Positions 9,874-21,550 of a DNA stretch of 64,000 bases are shown here, piece after piece. Source of the DNA: Cyanophora paradoxa (taxonomy: Eukaryota; Glaucocystophyceae; Cyanophorales; Cyanophoraceae); contig QPMI01000560.1 of NCBI GenBank assembly GCA_004431415.1, forward strand, positions 1 through 64,000, in the 5' to 3' direction. Below the pieces are notes generated by a model. That model was not told where the DNA came from. It made no database searches and saw only the letters and a list, made by a program, of their open reading frames with translations. A program made the position numbers and the translations under genes. The first letter of the stretch is position 1; every line of letters starts with the position of its first letter.

Positions 9874-12800
9874 ATGGCCGAGGCCGCCGAGGGCGCGGCG
9901 GAAGCCATGGAGATCGATACGGGAGGCGTGTGGCAAGAAGCTGGCCCGCCCCCGGAGACCAAGAAGCTCCTCGATGCTCCAGCATTCAAGCAGCTCGCGC
10001 CACCGACTCGGCCGCCCAAGCGAGCCCGCACGGAGCCTATTAAGGGCTTCGATCAAGCGGAAGAGCCCGAAACCGATTCCGATGCCGTTTCGCGGAAGAC
10101 GAAGCGAACGCCCATTACGCTCAAGCCGATGGTCAAGCCGGCAGTATTCGCGAAGAAGTCGTTCGACGGTCTACTCCGGGCGCAGCCAGCGCCTCGGAAG
10201 GATCAAGAGCAGCCTAAAGAGCTCATCAAGAAGGATACGAGCACTCCGTGGATGGGCAACAGCCGGCTAGGGGTCACCCGAGCACAGGCGCGTTCACATC
10301 ACTCTCGCGGGCATTCTGGCGCTAAAAGACACGCAGGCATATATCGACAACATTCTTAAACAGCTAGTAGACGAGACTCGGAAGCGTAGAGCCGAGGGCA
10401 ACGACATTTCTCCGCGACAGCACAAGGTTTGTTTATTCCTTCCTTTTCGCAACCGCCCCTCCATCCCGCGTCCTGCCATTCTTGTTCTAAATCGAGCACG
10501 TTTATTATTTTAAAAGTCTAACTCGTCAATAGAAGATTTCGATGCGTTCTACCGCGCATTTTCCTTTTGATGCCCCAGCCCCTCCCTCGTCTTTTCCACT
10601 GGGCATTTCGATCTAATTCGCCGCCACTGCCTTTCTTGTGCATGGGTATCGCTTCCGATAGATTTATTGAGCGTATGACGGCCCTGCAATTGCGGGTGCC
10701 ATGTCCGCAACCTAGAATTTGTCTCCCTTGGGTTGAATTCACACGATGCCGTCCTTGGCCCTCCGCGCTGACATCCACCGCCACCGCAGCATTTGAAGAC
10801 GCTTATACGGCAACGAAGAATCGAAAACCTCGCAGTCGGTGCGCCCGATGACCCGCTGATCGCGGCGGGTTTCCGGGGGGGTGGGGGCGGTTTCTGAGCG
10901 CCACGGCCGCAGTCGAGCGGCACCGGGGCCAGAAGCGAAAGGAGGCTGAGTTGTTTGGCTTGCGGCCGTCCCTGATCATCAACCTGTACCCTCGGGGCTT
11001 CTCCCTCGACAACGTCGTGCGCACGAGCCGCCCGTGCCCCTTTTGGCCTCGGTCCGGGCGAGCGGGGGCGGGGCGGCAGGAGCTGAAGCCGTACGACCGG
11101 ACGACGCGGGACTTCCTGCGGACGCTGGACGCGGGGCGGCTGCCGCCGGGCTTCGTGGACTTCAACATGCCGGTCGTCTTCTACGACGGCTGCCTTATCC
11201 TCGAAATCCGCGACTTCCGCCGCGTGCCCCGCAAGCACGACGCCCGGCCCCTCGTCCGCCGCCGCATCCTCCGCCCCGCCACCCAGTCCCTCCACGCCGG
11301 CCCGCCCGCCCCCCGCCCCGCCCCCGCGCCGGCCCGCCCCTGCTGACGCGCGCGCAGACGTCGAGCTGCTGCTCAAGAAGTACGGGCAGTACACGCAGGG
11401 GCCGCCGAGCGAGGAGGACCGCATCAAGATCGAGCAGCGCATCCTCGTGCGCCCCGCCCCGCCCCGCCCGTCCCGCCGGGCGCCACGGCCGACGCGGAGG
11501 CAGCTCTCGACGGCGGAGCCGCTATGCCTGGAGCCGATGCCCGAGGTCTCGCGCATCGCCAACATCCTCCACTTCAACCGCCTCAAGGGCAACGTCAAGG
11601 CCCCGCCCCTCGCGCCCATCTGCGGGCCGCAGCCTCCTCCGCCCCTGCCCCGCGAGCCGCCTCAGCCCGAGCGGCCCTACGCGCGCCAGGTGCGCCCCGC
11701 TGCCGCCGCCCGCCCGCCGGCCGCTGGCCGACGCGGCCCCGCAGGTGGTGCCGCGCATGACCCCCAACCGGGAGCAGCTTCTCGCAGTGCGCTGCCTGCA
11801 CCCGCGCGCCCCGGGGCCCCGCGCTGACGCTGGCGCAGCAACAGCAGCTGCGGCAGCGGCAGCAGGCGGGGGCGACGCGGGGCCACGCGGCGCAGGGCCG
11901 CTCGCAGCAGGAGACGTACCGGCAGCTGCTGGCGTACTTCGAGAACGACGGGCGGGCGGCGCCGCTGCCGTACCCGCGGGAGCTGATCGACCGGCTGATG
12001 GACGGGATCCCCGGGCGGCCGCGGGACCTCCCGCACACCGCCATCTCCGTGCCCCGCCGCACCCGCCGCATCGCCGGGCCCTCCCTCTTCGGCCACGGCC
12101 ACGACCAGGTCCCCCCCATGGCCCCCGTCCCCATCCCCCAGCCCCCCGCGCCCCCGGCCCCTCCCCCGGCCGCCCCCGCTCCCGGCGCCCCCGCCCCCGC
12201 CTCAGGGGCGCCCCTCCCCTCCGCCCCCTCGACGGCCTCGTTGCCAGCGATCGCCGCGACGGCCGCCACGGCCGCCGCGCCGTCGGTGACGCCACTGGTG
12301 CCGGTGCAGGCGCCGGTCGGCGCGCGCCCCGGCGAGGAGGAGTTCACGAAGCGAATCCTGTACTACGGCAACGCCTGGCACAAGCGCGTCGACGACAAGA
12401 AGCCCAAGGGTGCGCGCCCCCGGCGCCGCGTTTCATTTCGGTGCCCCGCGCGCCGACGCCGGCGCGCGCAGGCCCCGGGAGTGTGCCGCAGCCGCACGCG
12501 GTGAGCCACACGTGCACCTGCGTCTGCTGCAAGGCCGCGACGGGCGGGAAGGCGGTGCCGGCGGAGGTGCAGGGCCCGCACAACAAGGTGGTCCCCATGC
12601 GGGCGGAGCTCGCCCAGATGGCCAACCCCCCCATCAACGTCGTCTCCGTCAACTTCCACACCAAGCGCAGTGCGCCGCCCCGCCGCCCCGCCCCGCCCCG
12701 CCCGTGCCGGGGCCGACGCGGGGCGGCAGACACGTTCTTCGGGCTGGAGATCGGGGGCCGGCTCTACTCGGGCTTCACGGCGCACCTGACGGTGTGCGAG

Positions 12801-13115
12801 AGCCTGGCGGACCAGTCCAAGACCGTCTTCCACCGCTTCCCCGTCGGCACCCGCTACGAGGGCCAGAAGTTCGCCATCGCCTTCGCCCAGGCCGCCGAGA
12901 AGCTCGACGGCGCCAAGATCATCCCCCTCCAGACGCAGCAGGCCATGCAGCAGCAGGCGCAGCTCGCCGCGCAGGCCCAGGCCCAGGCCCAGCTCGCGGC
13001 CCAGCTCCAGGCCCAGGCCGCCCACGCCCAGGCCATGGCCGCCGGCGCCGCGCACCCCATCATGACCCCCGGGGGCGCCCTCGCCTCCACCCCCGACGCC
13101 GCCGCGGCCGCAGCA

Positions 13116-13146
<31 letters not shown>

Positions 13147-13361
13147 ACCAGCTGGGCGGGGCGGCGGCGCTGCAGCAGCAGCAGCTGCTGATCGCGCAGC
13201 GGCAGCAGCAGCTCCTCCTCCGCCAGCAGCAGTTCAACGCCCTGCCCCCCGAGCAGCAGCAGGCCCTCGCCGCCCAGTTCGCCGCCCGCCGCGCCGCTCA
13301 GCTCCAGGCCGCCCAGGCCGCTGCGCAGCAGGCCGCCCAGCAGGCAGGGGGGCAGCTCTAG
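9874..13361 (+). CDS. SPT20: SPT20-like subunit of the SAGA coactivator complex
   Basis: Structural subunit of the SAGA histone acetyltransferase complex in the nucleus. The start ATG at 9874 opens MAEAAEGAAEAMEIDTGG and a charged region. The SPT20 domain follows: KDTQAYIDNILKQLVDETRK (10320s), LRPSLIINLYPRGFSLDN (10960s), RTLDAGRLPPGFVDFNMP with FYDGCLILEIRDFRR (11120-11220), DVELLLKKYGQYTQGPPSEE, EPLCLEPMPEVSRIANILHF (11515-11580), and PQVVPRMTPNREQLLAV. Further exons include INVVSVNFHTKR and TFFGLEIGGRLYSGFTAHLT (12730s). The end is Gln/Ala-rich (12940-13350), as in many SPT20 proteins. Stop TAG 13359-13361. About ten short C-rich introns. Divergent from APC8 across 70 bp. Confidence 0.85.
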
Positions 13362-13500
13362 CGGCCCCGCCACCCTCTCCTCCCCAGCCTCTTCCAGCCC
13401 GCTCGTCTCCCTCCCCCGCCTCCTCCGTAGCTCCTCTCGCTTTCCCGGCCGCTCCCGCACCCTGCCCGCCCTCCTCCGGCCGCTGTACCCGTGTACTTTG

Positions 13501-13505
13501 TGTAA
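13501..13505 (+). terminator. Possible TGTAA poly(A) signal of SPT20
   Basis: TGTAAAGATTTC follows the SPT20 stop by 140 nt, in the 192-bp gap before the convergent stop at 13554. Confidence 0.35.
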
Positions 13506-13553
13506 AGATTTCAATATTCGTATCGACAACGCGCTGGGGGGCTGGCGCGACGG

Positions 13554-14741
13554 TCAGGCGGACATGCACTTGCAGGCGCGCTGGATGGCGGCGAGGGGGC
13601 CCTCGCGCGTAGCCTCCCACAGCTCGAAGGGTCCATTGTTGTCCGAGTAGCCCACCTGCGCGCCCCGCCAACCCCGGGCCGCCCCGTCGCCTCGAGCTCA
13701 GCCGGGGGCGACCTGGGGGGCGGAGGGGAGGCGACCTGGCTCCACTGCCCGGTGATGCGGCCGTCGCCCGCGAGCTCGCCCTCGTAGAGCAGGCTGTGCG
13801 CCCCGTGGTAGTTCTTGTACATCCGCACCACGCCCGTCCCCGGGTTGTGCGCCCCCACGATGCTGAACGCCCTGCGCCCGCGCCCCGCGCGTCGGGGGCG
13901 GCCGGGGCCGGGGGCCGCGCAGGAGCCCACCCCACGCTGTCCTCCCCCTCGCCCTTCACCTCCCCCTCCGGAGTGATGCCGAACTGCAGCTGCAGGCCGG
14001 CGCGTTGGGGGGAGGGGGGAGGGAGAAGGGGGGGGGGGGGGAGGGGGGAGGGCACCTCCATGTCGCCCTGTACGCCGTCGGACATGCGCCAGAAGCCGCG
14101 CCAGCGGACGGGCCGGGGCGAGGGCAGCGGCTCGCTCGCGGCCTGCACGTCCCAGAGCTGGAAGGGCCCCACGTGGCTCTCCACGTCGACCTGCTTCCAC
14201 GTCCCGACGATGCGCCTCCCGCCCACCATGTGCCCCTCGTAGCGCAGCGTGTGCAGCATCGTCTCCCCCTCGCTGCCGGCCAGGGCGATCCGTCAGCCAG
14301 GCCGGTCACGGGCCGCGCCAGAGCAGTGACTCGACGCATGCGCACTGGTACGTCTTGTTCCTGCAGCGGGCCCGGTCGGCGTTAGTGGGATCAGGGTGTG
14401 TGCGCGCGCGCTGGCGGACGCTCACATCTTTACGTCACCCGACTCGCTATCTGTGCAGCAGTGAGTGAGAGAGAAAGGCGCGGCGCGTGGTCCGTTCGGA
14501 CCGTATCGCCCGTCCAGTTTGAAGGTGCCCACGGAGTCGGAGCCGGTGCCCTTCACTTCCGAGCCTGCAATCGTCAGCTGGATCTGCGCGATAGTATTCA
14601 GCTGCAAAGATACGGGGATTCGATAGAGCGCGCGAGCCCGCGTACGTCCATCGCTCCGGACTCGCCGCTGCTTGTCCTCCACTGGCCTCCCCAGCGCTTC
14701 CACTGCAGCTGGGCCGCGTTGGCGTCGAAGCCCCCGGTCAT
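13554..14741 (-). CDS. Repeat protein with GxGxDxxGxFxIxGxY / RIxGxWxxxGxFxLW motifs
   Basis: Not assigned to a named family. The start at 14741 gives MTGGFDANAAQLQWKRWGGQ. After introns the chain repeats one pattern several times: VKGTGSDSVGTFKLDGRY; HTLRYEGHMVGGRRIVGTWK with VGPFQLW; VKGEGEDSVG with FSIVGAHNPGTGVVRMYKNY; HSLLYEGELAGDGRITGQWS; and DNNGPFELWEATREGPLAAI, ending CKCMSA with stop 13554-13556. The alternating Gly, aromatic and acidic positions suggest a small beta-barrel or beta-sandwich built from repeats, of the kind attached to some F-box and RING proteins (inference). No membrane segment or catalytic motif is visible. The exact number of repeats depends on splice choices. Confidence 0.65.
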
Positions 14742-15026
14742 CGCGACCAAGTTGACAAGCTGGAGCTCGACGAGCTTGGTAGTCCGAAAGAAGCAACGAG
14801 CTCGCCTCGGAGTTGTGGCTTCAACTGCTGGCTGCAACTGCGCGGCTAGCAAGAGCACGGTAGCCGAGTTCGCTATGCTAGGAGCCCCAGTTCAGCGAAG
14901 AGGACACACGAAAGGGGATACGACAGCCACAGGCGTCATCGTGTACCCACTGTACCGCCGCGCGAATTTCGCCCGCGAAAGCTAGCTCCCTGCCCCTCCA
15001 GCAACGGAATTCAGCCTGTCGCACGC

Positions 15027-15459
15027 ATGAGTTCAGAAGAAGAGCGTGATCTCCCCTCGGCGAAGCGTCCTCGACTCAGCGTCGCTGGACGAGCCCCGTC
15101 ACTTTCGGACGCCCTTGGTCGGCTCTTTCGCACCCTCCCTTCTCTCGGATCAGTGAAGTCAGCGTCAGCTTCTCTCGGTGGCTCGCCACAGCGATCGCAG
15201 CGGGCGGAAGCCGAGCGAACGTTCGAACACGGCCCAGCGATGCGCTAGGCGCCCTAGCACAGTTGCAGCGGAGCAGCGGAATCCGGCTTGTCTTTTCGAG
15301 CGGCGAGGGTCGATCAGAAGGCAGCTGCATGCGAGCAATCCAGCGTCTCTCATTTCCATGGAAGACTTCGGGAGCGTTTGTCGAATTCGGCAGCCGCTGA
15401 GCCGCGTCTGTAACGCATATCGTGATTTCATTAACGGTGGCTTGGTTTTTGAAGCGTAG
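15027..15459 (+). CDS. Small hypothetical protein, basic N-terminus
   Basis: The ATG at 15027 opens MSSEEERDLPSAKRPRLSVA, an acidic then basic stretch resembling a nuclear protein with an NLS, followed by a Ser-rich segment. A later segment near 15350-15459 reads SMEDFGSVCRIRQPLSRVCN and ends FINGGLVFEA with TAG; joining it requires an intron. No family is recognised. It lies in the gap between two minus genes and keeps the strand alternation. It could be non-coding. Confidence 0.35.
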
Positions 15460-15630
15460 AAAGCTCACGCTAGGTAGGTAGGTATCAATGAAGTTCTCCC
15501 TTGTTTGCTTCGGCTATAGCTTAGTTTGGCCGGGTTGGCCATTTACATGGCCTGCAATTTTGCCGTGCTCGCTGTCATTCTGAACAGTCGTTTCTGCAGT
15601 TCATCTGTAACCTCTGTACATGTACCAACT

Positions 15631-15635
15631 TTACA
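15631..15635 (-). terminator. Possible TGTAA poly(A) signal, minus strand
   Basis: TTACA on the plus strand reads TGTAA on the minus strand, 51 nt past the stop of the deaminase/reductase gene at 15686. Confidence 0.3.
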
Positions 15636-15685
15636 TCTCTCCCGCCGCTGCGCGCCAGCTGGGAGAGGCCCACGACGGCGGGCCG

Positions 15686-16960
15686 TCATCGCTTGGCCTC
15701 GTAGCGCCGGATCTCCCACGTCTCGCCTGCGGGCGGGGCCCCGGGCGCGATGAGCGGGGCCGGGGCGCTGGCGGCGGGGCGGGAGGGGACCGCGCGGGAG
15801 GCGACGCGGTGGGCGGAGGCGAGGGCGAAGGCGTCGTCGATGGCGGCGCGGGGCACAAAGGCGAGCGCCGGGTCCACCACCTGCGCGCCGTCGGCCCCGG
15901 CCGGCGGGGCGGGGCGGGCGGGGCGGGCGTCGGGGGCGATGGCGGGGGCGTGGTAGACGGAGAGGAGGAGGGTGTCGACGGCGCGCGCCGCGTGGAGCTC
16001 CCGCGACGTCGACGGGCCCGCCTCCACCGACACCGCCCCGCACCCCGCCTGCCCGTCGAGATCGGGCCCCGCCCCCGCCCGGGGGCGGGGCGCGGGGGCG
16101 CACGGCGCGGAGGTAGGCGACGGCGGCGGCGATGGAGGGCCGCTCCGCGCCGACCACGCGCACGTGCCGCAGCTCCCGCTCCGCCGCCGCCGCCTGTCCC
16201 CGTCAGCGGCGGCCTGGCGCGGCGCGGGCGGGCGCGGCGGGCACCTCGAGGCGGGGCGCGGCGGCGGCGGGGCAGAAGAGGACAGGGACGATGGGCCGGT
16301 CGGAGGCGGCGGTGAACATCGCGTGCGAGAGGAGACCCGCCGGGTCCTGTGCCCGCGTCAGGGCCGGGGGGCGGGCCGGGGCGGGGGTAGGGGGCGCCTG
16401 GCCGCGGGTGAGGACAAGGACGAGCTGGGGGCCGGTCTTGCCGAGGGTCCGCACGCGCCAGTCCAGCAGGCCCTCCGCCGCCGGGCCCGCCAGCGCGTAC
16501 CGCAGCCGCGGCTCCTCCCTGGGGCGTCCGTGAGGGCTGTGGCGGGCGGCAGACCTCGAACTGAGGGCGGCGCACCGGAGGTTCTTGCCGCTGGTGACGA
16601 TGCCGTCGGCGAAGGCCCGCACGTAGTTCAGCACGAAGAAGTCTGCCGGGGGGGGGTCTGGGTGGGCAGCGGCGGGGGCGCTGCGGGTCGGGGCGGGCAC
16701 CGTGGTCGGAGCGCGGCGTCCGCTCGCACTGCCGCAGCGTCACGTACTCCGAGCCGTAGGGCCGCCCGTCCGTCCCGGGGTTGACCTGAGAAAGAAGAGG
16801 GCCGCTTGCCTCAGAGCGGTGCATACATGCGGGCGGGGCGGCGGGGCGGGGCGGGCGCCTGCCAGACGGCGCTGACGTGGATGATGCCGGGGCGGAGGGG
16901 CCGGCCCCCGAGCAGCGCCGCCGCGAGCCGCGTCACCTGCGATCGAGGGCCGCGTCAGAG

Positions 16961-16993
<33 letters not shown>

Positions 16994-19160
16994 GAGAGAG
17001 CGCGCGGACGTCGTCGGAGGAGGAGAGGACGGGGAGGAAGTCGGCGTCCGCGGGGAGGCCGCGGCCCGCCCCGCCCCGCCCCCGCCGGCGCCTCCAGCCG
17101 CGGCATCAGCGCCTCCGCCTGCGCGCGCGCGGCCCTCAGCGCGCGTGCGCCTGGCTGGCTGGGCGGGCGCGCGTTCTGGGCCTGAATGTGCCGCAGGGCC
17201 GAGGAGCTCTGCTGCTCCTGCGCCCCCGCGCTGCGCTCCCCGGGCGGGAGCCCGCCGCTAGAGCCGAGCTGCGAGCGCAGAGGCGGAGGTCAAGGGTGCT
17301 GGGCGAAGCGGTGAGGGGCGGGGCGGGGCGGGGCGGACGGCGACGTGGGCGAGGGCGGGGGGCAGGATGGCGGAGCGGAAGAAGAGGTAGGAGCCGGCGC
17401 GGCGCGCCGCCAGCGGCACCACGCTCGGCGTCGCCCCGAACTGCAGCAGGAGGAGGTCAGGGGCGAGACGTCAGCAAGGAGCCGAGGGCGCTGGGGCGGG
17501 CCTGGAAGGCGGCGCCCTCGACGAGAGAGGGGCGGGGGGAGCCGGCGGCCGCGTGGGCCCCCACCACCACCGGGCACCGCCTGCCCGCGCCACGCTCGGG
17601 CGGGGCACGCGGGGGCGGGGCCGGGGCGGGGCGGACGTGAGGAACTCCTCGGCGGGGATGCCGGAGCGGAGGAGGGAGCCGTAGACCTGCGGGCCCCCCT
17701 CGCACAGCACCGTCGCCGCCTGCCCACAGCAGACTCAGGTGAGCGGGGCCGAGCTGGCGCGGCGGGGCGGGGCGGGGCGGGGCGGGGCGGGGCGGGGCGG
17801 ACGCCGTAGTCGGCGTGGAGGATGCGGGCGAGCTGGCGCCAGTCGGCGCTCTCCTCCCCCAGCTCCAGCACCTCCATCGGCCTGCGCGGAGCAGGCGGGG
17901 CGATCGGTCCGGGGAGGCAGGGAGGGACGCGGGGGCGGCGCCGGCGAGCGGACCCGGAGCGGGTGTCGTAGAAGCGGGAGGAGCGGAGGCGCTCGGCGCC
18001 GCGGCGCGTCGTGGCGACGACGACGTGGACGTCTGGCGGGGCGGGGCGAGGGGAGGCTTGGAGGGAGCTCGAGCTCCGAGGGGCTGCGGGGGCGCCCAAC
18101 GGACCGTCGCGGCGGAGGACGGAGGCGTCCCTGGGGATGTCCCCCTCGGCGGACATGAAGACGTGGAGGGGCACGGGCCGGCGCCCCTCCTCCGCCCGCA
18201 GCGCCTTGAACTCCCCATCGTCGTCCGGGAAGATGTGCTCCGGCACCTGCGCGGGGCGCCCGGCTCGGCGCGGCTAGGCTTTGGAGGCCCAAGGCTTCCG
18301 GCGGGCGGGCACCAGCATGTGCTCGGGGTGCGCCCGGAGCGTGCCGTCCCCGATCACGATGGCGTCGGCGCGGGCGCGGAGGGCGGCCATCAGCCAGCGG
18401 TCGTGGACGGAGGAGTTGGTGATGTGGTGCCCGCCCGGCGGGTTGACGAAGGAGATGCGCCCGTCGTGCGCCGCCGCGAAGTTGACGTAGACGTAGGGGC
18501 CGGTGGCGGGGTCGGCGGGGACGCGCCAGTCGCCGTCGTAGAGGCGGCGCATGGCGGGGGGCAGGGAGAGGAAGCGGGTGGCGCCGTAGTCGGGGAGGAG
18601 GCCGCGGGCGGCGGCCGGCGGGGCGGGGCCCGCCGTGTCGTCGAAGAGGGCGGAGAAGGCGCGGCGGCCCTCCGCGAAGAGCGCGTTGCACTCGCGCTGC
18701 AGCACGCCGCCCACGACGGCCGCCTGCGGGAGGCCCCCGCGCGCCTGCGCCGCCACCGCGTCGGCGGCGATGTCGATCTGGTCCCACCCGACCAGCCGCA
18801 GGTACGGGATCGACGTCCCGAAGACCACCAGGCGGATGCCCGCCCACATGATCGCCGCCATGCTGCCCGCTGCGTCAGGCCGGCCGGCGCCGCGAGGACG
18901 GGGCGCCGGCGGGGGGAAGGTTGGGGGGCGCGCCACATGGGGCAGGGCTCGGCGGTGGTGTAGAGGGCGAGGTCGGACCAGTCTACGCCAGGGTACTTGG
19001 CGGCGCAGGCGCGGATGGCGGCGACCTCGCCGTGGAGCGTCGGGTCGGCGCGCGAGTTGTTGACGCCCTCGACGAGCACCTCACCCGTGCTGCGGCGCAC
19101 GACCACCGCCCCGAACGGCGCCTTCGGGTTCCTCTGCCCAACTTCGATCGCCAGCCGCAT
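15686..19160 (-). CDS. Nucleoside deaminase fused to two RibD-C-like reductase domains
   Basis: Read from 19160 downward. Domain 1 (19160-18790) is a zinc deaminase: MRLAIEVGQRNPKAPFGAVV, the zinc motif HGEVAAIRACA, TTAEPCPM joined by a GC-AG intron to CMAAIMWAGIRLVVF (giving PCxxC). This looks closer to guanine/nucleoside deaminases than to classical RibD. Domain 2 (about 18560-17300) is RibD-C-like: YVYVNFAAAHDGRISF, HHITNSSVHDRWLMAALRAR, DAIVIGDGTL, VVATTRRGAERL, ATVLCEGGPQVYGSLL. Without an evident intergenic gap the frame continues into domain 3 (about 17030-15690): FVLNYVRAFADGIVTSGKNL, QLVLVLTRG, VSVEAGPSTSRELHAARAVD, ending WEIRRYEAKR. A role in pyrimidine/flavin-type metabolism is inferred. 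It could be two genes split near 17250. An upstream short exon is likely, since the frame before the ATG reads VHEKYM after an acceptor. Confidence 0.7.
16962..16992 (-). repeat. 31-nt poly-G tract (poly-C in the transcript)
   Basis: Uninterrupted G from 16962 to 16992. On the minus-strand gene it is poly-C inside an intron (donor near SSSDD, acceptor GATCGCAG before VTRLAAALL). Length may be unreliable in the consensus. Shorter runs lie at 14028-14040, 48470-48480, 49253-49270 and 51685-51702, mostly in introns of minus genes. Confidence 0.8.
18863..18933 (-). other. GC-AG intron inside the deaminase zinc motif (71 nt)
   Basis: The exon ends CCCATGTG, the intron starts GCGCGCC and ends CGGGCAG, and the next exon starts CATGGCGGCG. 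Using GC restores Pro-Cys-Pro-Met-Cys, the second zinc-binding motif. The in-frame GT two bases earlier would lose the second cysteine. Confidence 0.75.
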
Positions 19161-19643
19161 GTACTTCTCGTGCACCTCCCGCGCTGCGCCCCCCGCCGCG
19201 GCCGCCGCCCCGCGTCAGAACCCCGCTGTCAGCGCAACGGCGCCGCAGGGGCCGGCGTATGCAGGGGTTTCTGGCGGCGCTAAATGATCTAAGGGCATTG
19301 CCGACGCCTGTGCGGCTCGCGCCACGCGGGCGGGCTGACCGGCCGCGTACGTAACGACGGCCGCGGGCGGAGCACGAACCAGAGTGGCTTGGCGCGGCTC
19401 GTGGAATGACCTCAGCCGACCTTGCATTCATGCTGCGGACGCCGGGTTGCAGATGCGGGACCGGCGGCCGCGTGCAGGCGCCCGAAACCGAACCCGGCGG
19501 CAGGGGACCGCGCCCTGTCGCATGTGTGACGTACGTCGCACGTACGGCCGCGCCGAGGGCTCTGATGGCCGCCGAGCGCCGCCTAAGCGAGGCCGACAAC
19601 ATGGCGGGGGGAAGAAGGACTGGCCGGGTATGCTGAATTCGAA
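19161..19643. promoter_or_regulatory. Divergent promoter region, deaminase and TAP42
   Basis: 483 bp between the assigned starts. It probably also holds a short first exon of the deaminase gene near 19220-19290 (minus, ATG at about 19288, reading MPLDHLAPPE), not proven. Just before the TAP42 ATG is TGAATTCGAAATGG; TTCGAATTC-like words recur in other gaps of this window. Confidence 0.4.
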
Positions 19644-21171
19644 ATGGCGGCGGAAGAGGAGCACACAGAGCCGTCGGCGAGCTCCTCTGGAGACGGAGTC
19701 GCTAGCATGTCGGGCTTCATGACCGTTTCCGAGGCGTACGATCGGGCCCACTCGCTCATGAAGGCCATCGACGGCAGCGGGCCGCCGGACCCGGCGGCGC
19801 GCGCCAAGCGCCTGGAGGCCGCCATCCGCGCGTTCATTGACGTCGAAGTGATGATCGACCGCGCTGCGCTTTTCTCGCGCAACGAGACGATGGACGATGT
19901 GCAGACGAACTGCATCAAGTGCGCGCCTCCGCCGCCGCTCGTAATCGCGCCGCAGTTAGCCTTGGCCGCTGCTGATTAGAAGCCGCCAGGTTTCTGCTCG
20001 TGCCCGCTATCCTGGCCGAGCTGGCGCTCAAGAACAACGACCGCGTCCGGCGAGTGAAGACGCTGGAGCGCGCCAAGGTGCGACTCTGTCGCGCGGTACG
20101 ATGCAGCTCTATGGCGCCGACCGTGCCGGCGCGCAGGCGCTGTACAGGCGCTTCCTCGCTCACTGCGACGAGCTCGGCATTCTGGAAGAGGCGGTGCGGC
20201 TGCGGCGGCCGCGCCGCGGGTGGCGGGGCGCGGCCTCACGGGGCTGGGGCGCGGTTGCAGGACAGGAAAGCGTTCAGGCGGGAGACGGAGGGGGACGCGA
20301 GCGGGGTGCGGGAGGAGAAGATCGAGCGGTTCAAGCGGGACCGCGTCGCCCAGCAGAAGCTTGCCGTGCGCCCCCCCGCCCGCCCCCTGCCCGCCGCCCG
20401 GCCGGCCCAGCGAGCCGCAAGAGGCGCACGCGAGCCGAGCCGGGCGGCGCGCAGGAGCTGGCGAGGAGGAAGGGGGCGCGGGCGGCGGAGGGGGCGGAGG
20501 GCCCGGACGAGGAGCTGGAGCGGGAGCTGTGGACGATGCTGGTGCAGTCGGCGTGCCGCAAGGCGCTGGACGAGACGCGCCTCATCGAGCAGGAGCGGAC
20601 GATGCTCGTCGAGATGGAGAAGCTCGACCCCGAGCGCTTCAGGGCGAGCCTCTCCATGGCCCCCGGCGCCGCCTACAACGAGCAGCTCCGCCGCGACGAG
20701 GCCAGCAGCAGCAGCAGCGGCGGCGCGGGGAGCAGCAGCCGCGGGGGCGGGCGGGGACAGCGCCCGATCCACATCACGGACGCGGCGGGGGCGGCGGCGG
20801 CGGCGGCGGCGATGAACGCGGTGATGAACCGGCGGGAGGAGATCCGGCGGGGCGTGATCGTGCAGGAGCGGCAGTACCTCTTCCCCGACGAGGTCCCCAT
20901 GGAGACCCTCCTCCGCGGCGGCCGGTCCGCCGCCGCCCGCCCGCCCCCGCACCCCCGCCCGCCCGCCCGCGAGGGACGCCGCGCCGTGCCGGGGGGCGCT
21001 GAGGCTCCGCCCCCCCGCAGCGTGCTCTCGGGGGGCACGGAGCCGAAGAAGGCGGAGGAGGAGGAGGACAGCGACCGGGAGGAGGTGTCGGACCGGAAGA
21101 CCCTCAAGGCCCGCAACTGGGACGACTGGAAGGACGAGAACCCGCGCGGCGCCGGCAACACCATCCGATAG
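19644..21171 (+). CDS. TAP42: TAP42/IGBP1 (TAP46) family PP2A regulator
   Basis: Binds catalytic subunits of PP2A-type phosphatases downstream of TOR. Start ATG 19644 gives MAAEEEHTEPSASSSGDG, then FMTVSEAYDRAHSLMKAI and LEAAIRAFIDVEVMIDRAAL. An intron joins TNCIK to FLLVPAILAELALKNNDRVR, a key TAP42 helix pair, followed by LYGADRAGAQALYRRFLAHC. Further exons hold EEKIERFKRDRVAQQKL, ELWTMLVQSACRKALDETRL, RREEIRRGVIVQERQYLFPD and the hallmark tail ARNWDDWKDENPRGAGNTIR, stop 21169-21171. Helical and charged throughout, no membrane segment. A Ser-rich low-complexity insert lies near 20700-20740. Confidence 0.92.
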
Positions 21172-21550
21172 GCCCCGCCCCCCGCCCCCGCCCCCGCACG
21201 CGGCGGGCCGCGTGGGAGGATGCGATTGCCGGCGAATGCAGCGCCCGCTTGAAAGCGCTCCAGCCCGGGGGCGAGAGTCCGGGGGGAGGGGAGGGGAAAG
21301 GGGGGAGGGGGGGAGGGGGACGAGCTCGAGGGGGGAGGGGAGGCCAAGGCGCGGACGTCGACGGCCCGGCGCCGGGCCCCCACTCCGGATCCGCAGATCT
21401 AGATCTAGAATCACGATCGCGACGGGCGCTGCGATTTGCCAAGTTGTATTAACATACACTAACGCACTCGGTCGATGTCTGACGAGCTATGCACAGGGTC
21501 GGTACCGGGGCCGGGAAAAAGCGAAGAGGAGCAGGGCGGCGTGCCCTGCC
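21172..21550. other. Tail-to-tail gap with GATCTA microsatellite
   Basis: Between the TAP42 stop and the HIG1 stop. A purine-rich G/GA tract (21280-21345) is followed by an AGATCTAGATCTAGA word near 21395-21410 and an AT-richer dip with TGTATTAACATACAC. No gene seen. Confidence 0.5.
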
